Part shown: piece by piece, positions 1 through 10,038 of the stretch
Position numbering within the stretch: position 1 is the first letter of the stretch
Layout: each line of letters begins with the position of its first letter
NCBI RefSeq assembly: GCF_001039355.2
Contig: NW_019775391.1
Span: forward strand, 191,305 to 231,304
Direction: 5' to 3'
Source: Lingula anatina
Taxonomy: Eukaryota; Brachiopoda; Lingulata; Lingulida; Lingulidae
DNA length: 40,000 bases
Notes under the pieces: generated by a model
What the model saw: only the letters and a program-made list of their open reading frames with translations
Told to the model about the DNA's origin: nothing
The model's database searches: none
Program-made: the position numbers and the translations under genes

Positions 1-110
1 TGTGAGGGTATGTGTTTGTGTATGTGTATGTGAATTTGTGTGTGTGTTTGTGTGTGCCTATTAACATAATCATAACATAACCTAATTCCCTGCAGCTATC
101 TTCAAAATAG
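1..110 (+). other. Intron 1 (3' part) of array copy 1
   Basis: GT-rich microsatellite (positions 1-57) followed by a short AT-rich stretch ending in the acceptor AAAATAG at 104-110. The same GT-rich tract lies in intron 1 of copies 2 and 3. A single TTAA at 61-64 is the unoccupied version of the site that carries a MITE in those copies. Confidence 0.75.
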
Positions 111-1479
111 GAAACTCCTCTCCGCTTTGACCTTCATCTTAGTGGCCTCCATGGCCAGACCCGGTGTGGACAGCACTGGAAACTATTATCCAAGACCACA
201 CATGTACTCCTACAATCATGTCCCCTGGCGCAGACGCCCGGACACGTGTCAGAAACCAGAGACGCCATGCTACAACTATGTCCTAACATTTATCATGGAC
301 GGGTCTGCTAATTTAGCAAATATCCGGGGATCCCGCAGCAATATTTTGTATCATCACCAAGTGGCTGGTCGCTCTGAGACAGACGCCATAGGGGAGGGAA
401 AAAGAGGAGCCGCGTGGCTGAAGGTGAAAATTGGCTCTCTTTCTCTCTCTCTTTTTTCGAAAATCTTTTGTAATTTCAGTTCTTGTAATATTATTTAATT
501 CACATATATACGAATATTCAATGTGTAGAAATTGTAAACGTATGCTTTTCTGCAATGTTACTGTATTCCATTATACTCTTAGAACAAATACGGCATTGAT
601 TTCACCGGGATACCGGACGAAGCGTACATAGATGGCACCAAGGCAGTGACTAGTGAAGACGGGGCCTTTACCTTCAGTACCTTCATCTCGGACCCCGCCG
701 CCAGGTACAGGCTTGTGTCAGCCAGTAGAGGAGAAAAAGTACAATTCTTCAATACCCCTGTGTATGACGCCGGTACGTTGAATTGTATCTTGTGAACATT
801 CGTGCATCTATGTGCATATTTAGCACAATATAAATATCTTTCTATATTATTATTATATTAATATTCTATTATAATAATGACGTACATACTAATTTATTGA
901 TCGAGAAATCAGCTTATACTTATTCTTACCCCTTCAGTTCTTATTTAAAGTACTAAATTTGTCTGTCAAATATCGCTCAAACATCTGTATGATACAGATG
1001 AATTTACGACGGCCTCGTTAAGAGACAATTTTCGTTGTTAATCTGACACTAACAGTTACAATCACAGTTCGGTTCGGATGGAGTGTATCACTACCAATAG
1101 TTTCAGTAATTATATAATCCTTCTTTCAGGTTGGATGGTTACAGTCAATGAAGATATCCAAGCAAATGGCACTTTCAGAAGCATACTTCCGAAAGGCGCA
1201 AGAATATTTTATGGTGATTACGTCACCACCTTGTGCTACCACGTGAGCGGACGTAGGACCCACTTCCGCTCACCATGCTACAATATATTCAGGAGGACGA
1301 AACTCCTCATCCATTTAGAAAGCAAGACATATACCTTTCTTGGTGGCGCCATTGTGATAAATGTTGATGTGAAGGAGGGTTCTTGGGGGAATGGCGTGGC
1401 ACGAGGAGTGTTATTTACTGAGCCGGATAATAAACTGAGTGCTAGAACCGTGCTCACTTTCCCATCCTCTAGATCATGA
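111..1479 (+). CDS. Array copy 1: secreted four-exon protein of unrecognised family (first exon outside window)
   Basis: Exons 2-4 are 111-423, 583-772 and 1130-1479 (stop TGA). All junctions are GT/AG and the phases join without a stop. The 17-nt first exon seen in copies 2-4 should lie left of the window. Exon 2 begins with the hydrophobic part of a signal peptide (KLLSALTFILVASMA), then a Tyr/Pro-rich stretch and the Cys pair of DTCQKPETPCYNY. Exon 3 begins NKYGIDFTGIPDEAYIDG. Exon 4 begins GWMVTVNE, carries a second Cys pair (LCYHVSG and FRSPCYN) and an NGT glycosylation sequon, and ends LTFPSSRS. With the common first exon the protein would be about 289 aa. Relative to copies 2 and 3 it has four extra residues (PWRR) before DTC. 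AATAAA at 1494-1499 is a possible poly(A) signal. I do not recognise the family; secretion is inferred from the signal peptide. Confidence 0.82.
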
Positions 1480-3480
1480 TTTCGATATGCGAAAATAAAA
1501 ATGGGAAACTGCATGCTGCATCCAACACAAACAAAATTCCATTAGTTATGCTGGCACTTGGACAGTTACGGTTTAAGTTTAACTATGGATGCAATTATAT
1601 AAAGGATCCTATAAAAGCTGGATATATTTCTCTGGAAATAAGAGTTTTTTTAAGAATATAAACAGTTTGTGAGTATATAAATTAATGAAAGGCACCTGAA
1701 ACTTCAATTCACAAGATGACGAAAACAGTCTTGTTTTATTGATAATTTTCCTCGCTTGGCAAAATTACCCGTGGAAAGTAAAACGTCAGTTTGCATAATA
1801 CAATTATATAGCAATAATAAGAGAAAGGGTTTTACTCCCTTGATAACCACGTACGTGCACCTCCTACTGAACAGCCCATAACATCCATGTACCTAGAGCT
1901 CCCATAAATATCTAAACCTGCGCTTTCCAGACACTTTTCAGAAATATAAATGTCCAAAATGACGCCTAACTGCAGCCCATGGTTTAAATAAGGGTTAACC
2001 TAACCATTTATAATATCATTTATAATTTTCGTCGCCTTTCATCCATGCTAGTTGGTCAGTGGACAGCTGCTCTGAAATTTCCGGGAACATGAATAAAAAT
2101 GACAACGCTTTGAATGTGTTTAATGTTGATTGGTATGGCTAAACGGTATTAAAATTCAATTTGTTTTAACTGGGGGTACATGTCTCCATGGACAGGTTGG
2201 ATATATTGATTGGGTACTGTGTTGGTTTCACAGAGGGACAAACAAGCAGACAGACACACAGACAGACAGACATATTTATCTGTCTCGATTTTGAATTGTC
2301 TTGCCACTAGCCACTAGCGTCAACCTGGAGGCGTTCTTCGAAAAAATTTTGGCTGGGGCGCTTCCATATTTGGAAGTCACAAGTCTCGTACGTCACATTT
2401 GTATTCGCCTGAGCTCCATATTTGGAAGTCACAAGTCTCGTACGTCACATTTGTATTCGCCTCAGCTCCATATTTGGAAGTCATAAGTCTCGTACGTCAC
2501 AGGTTTGACCTCCTGGAGCTGCCTTTCCCGCCTTGCGCTGACGTTATTTCGTGCAGACGAGACAAGAAGCAAAGTGACTGAAAGAGGAGTTTGAAATTTG
2601 AACTAACATCTTGCAGTCGAAGGTCAGTATCTATTACCGTTTATCTAACTCTTTCTTTGCTGTGCTGCAATTTACTTATGTCTGTTTTGCAAATTTGAAA
2701 TTACGTAATATAGTTTTTTTTTTCATTTTCACTTACTTTAATAGTTATTATTATTATTTTTATTTTTCATATACTGAAATTTGAATTTTATTTATTCATT
2801 AAACTATCATTAACATTTTTGAAGTGTCATTTTTTTAGCCAACACCAGTTCTAATTATACGGCCATGTGTTGCGTTAAAAGAAAAGGGCTAAAATTGATC
2901 AATGTCTTTAGTTATTGTATCTCTCACGATAAAAGCCAGAGTTTGAAATATACTAACAACGAAATGATAAAATAATTATTTTCTTTAGCCTTTTCTATTG
3001 TATCCATTACGTAGAAATATGCCGCATTTAATTTAGAGACTATCTGGAAACAAAATGTTTCTGTCTGCTCAGAGTTTGGAAAGGTGCTATTTTCTCTGAT
3101 AAAATAATGCTAAAATATATTGTGATAATCAAAAAACTCCCTCTTCTCACCCACGAAAATGAACATACAATTTAACTCTGTCTGCAATAGGTTATTGTTG
3201 CTTTAATAAGAAGTGCAGTAAATGTGAAAATAAAAAAAAAAATCAAAATTTTTGGGTGAAAAGAAGACATTACCCTACTTTCAAGTGACATTAGAAAAGA
3301 CACATAATAAAAAATGTTATACTATTGTAAGAGCACGTGTCTTTTTAATCAAAGAGACATTTAGAACAAATGTGTTCACCCAAAGAACTCTAAACGTACC
3401 TGAGAGCCCATTATTAACAAAAATGTCTCCAAGTCTGCATTTTTACTGCTAATATACCGTCTGTGTCGAGAGCTCTGTAT
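1480..3480. other. Intergenic flank between copies 1 and 2
   Basis: AT-rich DNA with no credible gene. From about 1665 onward it is almost identical to 6108-8100, the flank upstream of copy 3, and it is recognisably related to 10200-11880, 30380-32760 (interrupted) and 39180-40000. It is therefore the spacer part of the tandem unit. It contains the 52-bp repeat at 2364-2503. Confidence 0.7.
2364..2503. repeat. 52-bp tandem repeat, about 2.7 copies
   Basis: Units start at 2364, 2416 and 2468, each beginning CCATATTTGGAAGTCA and containing TCTCGTACGTCAC. The equivalent spacer upstream of copy 3 (6788-6875) has one unit fewer. TACGTCAC resembles a CRE-type half site, but no function is shown. 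Confidence 0.85.
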
Positions 3481-3526
3481 TATATTTAGAGTTGTGTTTA
3501 GACAGCTTTCAGTATATCTTTTTATC
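3480..3526 (+). promoter_or_regulatory. Putative core promoter of copy 2
   Basis: An AT-rich TATA-like stretch (TTATATTTAGAG, 3480-3491) is followed by a conserved GACAGCTTTCAGTATA block about 20-35 nt upstream of the ATG at 3527. The layout matches the better TATA box of copy 4. The 5' leader would be very short. Inferred from position and conservation only. Confidence 0.4.
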
Positions 3527-3615
3527 ATGGAGCTTTCAATCAGGTGAGTGGTTACAAGCGTACTGCATATCATTCTGCCCATCGTTTGGGTTAGATCACT
3601 TGTCTGCCACTATCT

Positions 3616-3618
<3 letters not shown>

Positions 3619-3695
<77 letters not shown>

Positions 3696-3760
3696 GTGTA
3701 TGTATGTGAGTGTATGTGTTTGTGTATGTGAATTTGTGTGTGTGTGTTTGTGTGTGCCTA
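3619..3760. repeat. (TC)n-(TA)n-(TG)n compound microsatellite in intron 1 of copy 2
   Basis: TC repeats run from 3619 to about 3656, TA repeats to about 3690, then GT-rich sequence to 3758. The same type of tract sits in intron 1 of copies 3 and 4. Confidence 0.95.
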
Positions 3761-3764
3761 TTAA

Positions 3765-4100
3765 AGGGATAATAACTCTTCATATGAGATCTATATTTCA
3801 CAAAAAAAAACATTGTGAATAACTCATAGAAACATAGCATATTCTGTTTTAAAACGGCAGTTATAGCTGTTTTTTCTGATATCTGAGCTTGTCTTTAGAC
3901 CACGTGACCTCCATTGAAGGCTATATTTTGTTAAAATCTCTTAAGAGATTTTAACAAAAAACCAAACTTAAAAAAAAAAAAAAAACAGGGACTAACTTTG
4001 AATGTAAAAATGGATTCATTAACCATTGGTAAGTATGGGAAAATTGTTGTTTACTCCAGGAAAATTCATTTTTTGGCCAAAACGAAGAGTTATTATCCCT
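3765..4100. mobile_element. TTAA-flanked MITE (336 bp) in intron 1 of copy 2
   Basis: Terminal inverted repeats AGGGATAATAACTCTTC and its exact complement are flanked by TTAA at 3761-3764 and 4101-4104. Copy 1 has one TTAA at the same place (61-64) and no element. A TTAA duplication is typical of piggyBac and Kolobok elements; which of these mobilised it cannot be decided here. A perfect 34-bp palindrome lies at 3926-3959. No coding capacity. Confidence 0.9.
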
Positions 4101-5066
4101 TTAATATAACATAACCTAATTCCCTGCACCTATCTTCAATATAGGAAACTCCTCTCCGCCTTGACCTTCATCTTGGTGGCCTCCATGGCCAGAACCGGCG
4201 TGGACAGCACTAGAACATATTATCCGAGACCACACATGTACTCCTACAATTATGTCCGCCCGGACACGTGTCAGAAACCAGAGACGCCGTGCTACAACTA
4301 TGTCCTAACATTTATCATGGACGGGTCTGCTAATTTAGCAAATATCCGGGGATGCCGCAGCAATATTTTGGCTCACCACCAATTGGCCGGTCGCTCTGAG
4401 ACAGACGCACTATTAATACAGGAGGGAAAAAGAGGAGCCGCGTGGCTGAAGGTGAAAATTGTCTCTCTTTCTCTCTCTTTTTTCAAAAATCTATTGTAAT
4501 TTCAGTTCTAGTTATATTATTTAATTCACATGTATACGAATATTCAATGTGTAGAAACTGTAAACGTATGCTTTTCTAGAATATAATTGTATTCTGTTAT
4601 ACTCTTAGAACAAATACGGCATCGATTTCACCGGGATACCGGACGAAGCGTACATAGATGGCTCCAAGGCAGTGACCATTGGAGACGGGGCCTTTACCTT
4701 CAGTACCTTCATCTTGGACCCCGCCGCCAGGTACAGGCTTGTGTCAGCCAGTAGAGGATAAAAAGTACAATTCTTCAATACCCCTGTGTATGACGCCGGT
4801 ACGTTGAATTGTATCTTGTGAACATTCGTGCATCTATGTGCATATTTAGCACAATATAAATATCTTTCTATATTATTATTATATCAATATTCTATTATAA
4901 TAATGACGTACATACTAATTTATTGATCGAGAAATCAGCTTATACTTATTCTTACCCCTTCAGTTCTTATATAAAGTACTAAATTTGTCTGTCCAATATC
5001 GCTCAAAAATCTGTATGATACAGATGTATTTACGGCGGTCTCTGTAAGAGACAATTTCCGGTGTTA

Positions 5067-5260
5067 GGGACCGTTCACATGGAAAGTCTATTTTCTAAAG
5101 ATCTGTTTTATTTTCGGGGTTTCTTGTGATCACGGTCTGTGCCCTGAATATCCTGCGGCGTAATTACTGGTAGCGCGAGCCAGTTACTTCCGTGATCAGA
5201 AGGTACCGCGAATAGAAAATATATTTTTAGAAAATAGATTTTCCATGTGAGCACAGTCCC
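5067..5260. mobile_element. TTA-flanked MITE (194 bp) in intron 3 of copy 2
   Basis: The ends GGGACCGTTCACATGGAAA and TTTCCATGTGAGCACAGTCCC are imperfect inverted repeats, flanked by TTA at 5064-5066 and 5261-5263. The matching place in copy 1 has a single TTA (1038-1040). A 3-bp TTA duplication with GGG/CCC ends suits PIF/Harbinger MITEs. The element is non-coding. Confidence 0.82.
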
Positions 5261-5702
5261 TTAATCCGACACTAACAATTACAAACACAGTTCTGTTCAG
5301 ATGGAGTGGCTCACTACCAGTAGCTTCAGTAACTATATAATCCTTCTCTCAGGTTGGATGGTTACAGTCAATGAAGAATTCCAAGCAAATGGCACGTTCA
5401 GAAGCATACTTCCTAAAGGCGCAAGAATATTGTATGGTGATTACGTCACCTCCTTGTGTAACCACGTGACCGGACGTAGGACCCACTCCCGCTCACCATG
5501 CTACAATATATTCAGGAAGACGAAACTCATCATCCATTTAGAAAGCAAGACATATACCTCTCTTGGTGGCGCCACTGTGATAAATCTTGATGTGAGAGAG
5601 GGTTCTTGGGGGAATGTCGTGGCGCGAGGAGTGCTATTTTCTGAGCCGGATAATAAACTGACTGCTAGAACCGTGCTCACTTTCCCATCCTCTAGATCAT
5701 GA

Positions 5703-6106
5703 TTTCTATATACGCGAAGAAAAATGGGAAACAATTGGAACAATGAGAAACTGCTTGGTGCATCCAACACAAACGAAATTCCATAGTTAGTTATACTGGT
5801 ACATGAACAGCTACAGTTTTAGTTAAACTTTGGAAGCAGTGTCAAAGGATCTTATTAAAGCTGGATATACTTCTCTGGAAATGAGAGTTATTTAAGAATA
5901 TAAACGTTTTGTGAGTACATAAATCAATCAAAAGCACCTGTGGCGTCAATTCACAAAATGAAGCACACAGTCCTGTTTTATAGATTATTTTCCTCGCTTG
6001 GCAAAATTACCTGCGGAAGGTAAAGCGTCAGTTTGTTGGATACTACAATTATATTAGCAATATTAAGAGAAAGGGTTTTACTTCCTTGATAACCACGTAC
6101 GTGCAT
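5703..6106. other. 3' flank of copy 2
   Basis: No gene seen. Its last 200 bp (about 5905-6106) are paralogous to the sequence that follows the N (6108-6305), so the same part of the unit appears twice in succession. Confidence 0.65.
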
Positions 6107-6107
6107 C
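6107..6107. other. Ambiguous base (N): likely contig join
   Basis: The only N in the window. It falls where the 3' flank of copy 2 stops and a second, slightly different version of the same flank begins. Confidence 0.7.
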
Positions 6108-7083
6108 NGGTTTGTGAGTATATAAATTAATGAAAGGCACCTGAAACTTCAATTCATAAGATGACGAAAACAGTCTTGTTTTATTGATAATTTTCCTCGC
6201 TTGGCAAAATTACCCGTGGAAAGTAAAACGTCAGTTTGCATAATACAATTATATAGCAATAATAAGAGAAAGGGTTTTACTCCCTTGATAACCACGTACG
6301 TGCACCTCCTACTGAACAGCCCATAACATCCATGTACCTAGAGCTCCCTTAAATATCTAAACCTGCGCTTTCCAGGCACTTTTCAGAAATATAAATGTCC
6401 AAAATGACGCCTAACTGCAGCCCATGGTTTAAATAAGGGTTAACCTAACCATTTATCATTTATAATTTTCGTCGCCTTTCATCCATGCTAGTTGGTCAGT
6501 GGACAGCTGCTCTGAAATTTCCGGGAACATGAATAAAAATGACAACGCTTTGAATGTGTTTAATGTTGATTGGTATGGCTAAACGGTATTAAAATTCAAT
6601 TTGTTTTAACTGGGGGCACATGTCTCCATGGACAGGTTGGATATATTGATTGGGTACTGTGTTGGTTTCACAGAGGGACAAACAAGCAGACGGACATATT
6701 TATCTGTCTCGATTTTGAATTGTCTTGCCACTAGCCACTAGCGTCAACCTGGAGGCGTTCTTCGAAAAAATTTTGGCTGGGGCGCTTCCATATTTGGAAG
6801 TCACAAGTCTCGTACGTCACATTTGTATTCGCCTCAGCTCCATATTTGGAAGTCATAAGTCTCGTACGTCACAGGTTTGACCACCGGGAGCTGCCTTTCC
6901 CGCCTTGCGCTGACGTTATTTCGTGCAGACGAGACAAGAAGCAAAGTGACTGAAAGAGGAGTTTGAAATTTGAACTAACATCTTGCAGTCAAAGGTCAGT
7001 ATCTATTACCGTTTATCTAACTCTTTCTTTGCTGTGCTGTAATTTACTTATGTCTGTTTTGCAAATTTGAAATTACGTAATAT

Positions 7084-7116
<33 letters not shown>

Positions 7117-7860
7117 ATTTTCACTTACTTTAATAGTTATTATTATTATTTTTCATATACTGAAATTTGAATTTTATTTATTCATTAAACTATCATTAAC
7201 ATTTTTGAAGTGTCATTTTTTTAGCCAACACCAGTTCTAACTATACGGCCATGTGTTGCCTTAAAAGAAAAGGGCTAAAATTGATCAATGTCTTTAGTTA
7301 TTGTATCTCTCATGATAAAAGTTAGAGTTTGAAATATAATAACAATGAAATGATAAAATAATTATTTTCTTTAGCCTTTTCAATTGTATCCATTACGTAG
7401 AAATATGCCGCATTTTATTTAGAGACTATCTGGAAACAAAATGTTTCTGTCTGCTCAGAGTTTGGAAAGGTGCTATTTTCTCTGATAAAATAATGGTAAA
7501 ATATATTGTGATAATTAAAAAACTCCCTCTTCTCACCCACGAAAATGAACATACAATTTAACTCTGTCTGCAATAGGTTATTGTTGCTTTAATAAGAGGT
7601 GCAGTAAATGTGAAAATAAAAAAAAAAATCAGAATTTTTGGGTGAACAGAAGACATTACCCTACTTTCAAGTGACATTAGAAAAGACACGTGATAAAAGT
7701 TGTTATACTATTGTAAGAGCACGTGTCTTTTTAATCAAAGAGACATTTAGAACAAATGTGTTCACCCAAAGAACTCTAAACGTACCTGAGAGCCTATTAT
7801 TAACAAAAATGTCTCCAAGTCTGCATTTTTACTGCTTATATACCGTCTGTGTCGAGAGCT
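6108..7860. other. Intergenic flank upstream of copy 3, near-duplicate of 1665-3480
   Basis: Almost base-for-base the same as 1665-3480, with few substitutions, a longer poly-T (about 7086-7114) and one 52-bp repeat unit fewer (two units from 6788). No gene seen. Confidence 0.8.
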
Positions 7861-7861
7861 C

Positions 7862-7912
7862 TGTAATATATTAAGAGATGTGTTTAGACAGCTTTCAGTA
7901 TATCTTTTTATC
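7862..7912 (+). promoter_or_regulatory. Putative core promoter of copy 3
   Basis: TAATATATTAAGAG takes the place of the TATA box, followed by the GACAGCTTTCAGTATA block just before the ATG, as in copy 2. Inferred only from conservation among copies. Confidence 0.35.
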
Positions 7913-8001
7913 ATGGAGCTTTCAATCAGGTGAGTGGTTACAAGCGTACTGCATATCATTCTGCCCATCGTTTGGGTTAGATCACTTGTCTGCCACTATC
8001 T

Positions 8002-8039
<38 letters not shown>

Positions 8040-10038
8040 CTCTCTCTATATATATTTATGTGTTTGTGTATGTGAATTTGTATGTGTGTTTGTGTGTGCC
8101 TATTAAAGGGATAATAACTCTTCATATGAGATCTATATTTCACAATAAAAACATTGTGAATAACTCATTGAAATATAGTATATTCTGTTTTACCACAAAA
8201 AACGGCAGTTATAGCTATTTTTTCTGATATCTGAGCTTGTCTTTAGACCACGTGACCTCCATTGATGGCTATACTTTGTTAAAATCTCTTAAGAGATTTT
8301 AACAAAAAACCAAACTTTTTAGAAAAAAAAAAAAAAAACAGGGACTAACTTTGAATGTAAAATGGATTAATTAACCATTGGTAAGTATGGGGAAATTGTT
8401 GTTTACTCCGAGAAAATTCATTTTTTGGCCGAAACGAAGAGTCATTATCCCTTAACATAACCTAATTCCCTGCACCTATCTTCAATATAGGAAACTCCTC
8501 TCCGCCTTGACCTTCATCTTGGTGGCCTCCATGGCCAGAACCGGCGTGGGCAGCACTAGAACGTATTATCCGAGACCACACATGTACTCCTACAATAATG
8601 TTCGCCCGGACACGTGTCAGAAACCAGAGACGCCATGCTACAACTATGTCCTAACATTTATCATGGACGGGTCTGCTAATTTAGCAAATATCCGGGGATC
8701 CCGCAGCAATATTTTGTCTCATCACCAATTGGCCGGTCGCTCTGAGACAGACGCAATAGAGGAGGGAAAAAGAGGAGCCGCGTGGCTGAAGGTGAAAATT
8801 GTCTTTCTTTCTCTCTCTTTTTTCAAAAATCTATTGTAATTTCAGTTCTAGTTATATTATTTAATTCACATGTATACGAATATTCAATGTGTAGAAACTG
8901 TAAACGTATGCTTTTCTAGAATATTATTGTATTCTGTTATACTCTTAGAACAAATACGGCATCGATTTCACCGGGATACCGGACGAAGCGTACATAGATG
9001 GCACCAAGGCAGTGACTAGTGAAGACGGGGCCTTTACCTTCAGTACCTTCATCTTGGACCCCGCCGCCAGGTACAGGCTTGTGTCAGCCAGTAGAGGAGA
9101 TAAAGTACAGTTCTTCAATACTCCTGTGTATGACGCCGGTACGTTGAATTGTATCTTGTGAACATTCGTGCATCTATGTGCATATTTAGCATAATTTAAA
9201 TATCTTTCTATATTATTATATTAATATTCTATTATAATAATGACGTACATACTAATTTATTGATCGAAAAATCAGCTTATACTTATTCTTACCCCTTCAG
9301 TTCTTATATAAAGAACTAAATTTAATTGTCTGTCCAATATCGCTCAAAAATCTGTATGATACAGATGGATTTACGGCGGTCTCTGTAAGAGACAATTTCC
9401 GGTGTTAGGGACCGTTCACATGGAAAGTCTATTTTCTAAAAATCTATTTTATTTTCGCAGTTTCTTGTGATCACGGTCTGTGCCCTGAATATCCCGCGGC
9501 GTAATTACTGGCAGCGCGAGCCAGTTACTTCCGTGATCAGAAGATACCGCGAATATTAAATATATTTTTAGAAAATAGATTTTCCATGTGAGCGGTCCCT
9601 TAAACCGACACTAACAATTACAAACACAGTTCCGTTCAGATGGAGTGGCTCACTACCAGTAGTTTCAGTAACAATATAATCCTTCTCTCAGGTTGGATGG
9701 TTACAGTCAATGAAGAATTCCAAGCAAATGGCACGTTCAGAAGCATACTTCCTAAAGGCGCAAGAATATTGTATGGTGAATACGTCATCACCTTGTGCAA
9801 TCACGTGACCGGACGTAGAACCCACTTCCGCTCTCCATGCAACAATATATTCCGAGAGCCGGAACTCCTCATCCATTTTGAAGGCAAAACATATTCCTCC
9901 CTTGATGTAACCGTGCTGAATCTTGATGTGAAGGAGAGTTCTTGGGGGAATGGCGTGGCACGAGGAGTGTTATTTACTGAGCCGGATAATAAACTGAATG
10001 CTAGAACCGTGCTCACTTTTCCAGCCTCTAGATCATGA
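7913..10038 (+). CDS. Array copy 3: intact secreted four-exon protein of unrecognised family
   Basis: Exons are 7913-7929 (ATGGAGCTTTCAATCAG), 8491-8791, 8949-9138 and 9692-10038 (stop TGA), giving about 284 aa with no internal stop. A signal peptide (MELSIR then KLLSALTFILVASMA) precedes a mature part with four cysteines in two pairs, DTCQKPETPC and LCNHVTG...FRSPC. Conserved blocks are LTFIMDGSANLANIRGSRSN in exon 2, NKYGIDFTGIPDEAYIDGTK in exon 3, and FQANGTFRSILPKGARILYG plus RGVLFTEPDNK in exon 4. NGT is a potential N-glycosylation site. The start is fixed by the ATG-exon and its GTGAGT donor, conserved in copies 2-4. Both MITEs of copy 2 are also present here. No named domain is evident; evenly spaced hydrophobic/polar strands suggest a small beta-rich secreted protein (inference). 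Confidence 0.85.
8003..8100. repeat. (TC)n/(TA)n/(TG)n microsatellite in intron 1 of copy 3
   Basis: A shorter version of the tract in copy 2; the TA part is reduced to a few units. Confidence 0.9.
8107..8451. mobile_element. TTAA-flanked MITE in intron 1 of copy 3
   Basis: Same element at the same site as 3765-4100, flanked by TTAA at 8103-8106 and 8452-8455, with AGGGATAATAACTCTTC at the left end and a slightly decayed right end. The central palindrome is at 8275-8306. It was therefore in place before copies 2 and 3 separated. Confidence 0.88.
9418..9599. mobile_element. TTA-flanked MITE in intron 3 of copy 3
   Basis: Same family and site as 5067-5260: GGGACCGTTCACATGGAAA at the left, CCATGTGAGCGGTCCC at the right, TTA at 9415-9417 and 9600-9602. 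It is slightly shorter because of small deletions. Confidence 0.82.

Larger units (their letters stand above)
3527..5702 (+). pseudogene. Array copy 2: secreted family member with an in-frame stop in exon 3
   Basis: Exons are 3527-3543 (ATGGAGCTTTCAATCAG, donor GTGAGT), 4145-4451, 4609-4798 and 5353-5702. All splice sites and phases match copies 1, 3 and 4. The protein begins MELSIR and continues into the same signal peptide. In exon 3 the codon after SASRG is TAA (4759-4761), where copy 1 has GAA and copy 3 has GAT. Translation would end there and lose all of exon 4, which is itself fully open. A single G-to-T change explains the stop. The exon 2/3 junction region also carries extra residues (DALLIQEGK against DAIGEGK in copy 1). 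It could be a recent pseudogene, a truncated allele or a sequencing error; I call it a pseudogene because the other exons are so well kept. Intron 1 and intron 3 each hold a MITE absent from copy 1. Confidence 0.75.

Noticed and set aside
127-498. 123-aa open frame as a complete gene
   Set aside because: It is exon 2 of copy 1 read through its donor into intron 2; the spliced model fits all copies.
3616-3840. Arg-Glu and Tyr-Ile repeat 'proteins' over the microsatellites
   Set aside because: Translations of TC/TA/GT repeats in both strands (also at 8003-8227, 11853-12112, 33859-34047 and 37901-38161); low-complexity artefacts.
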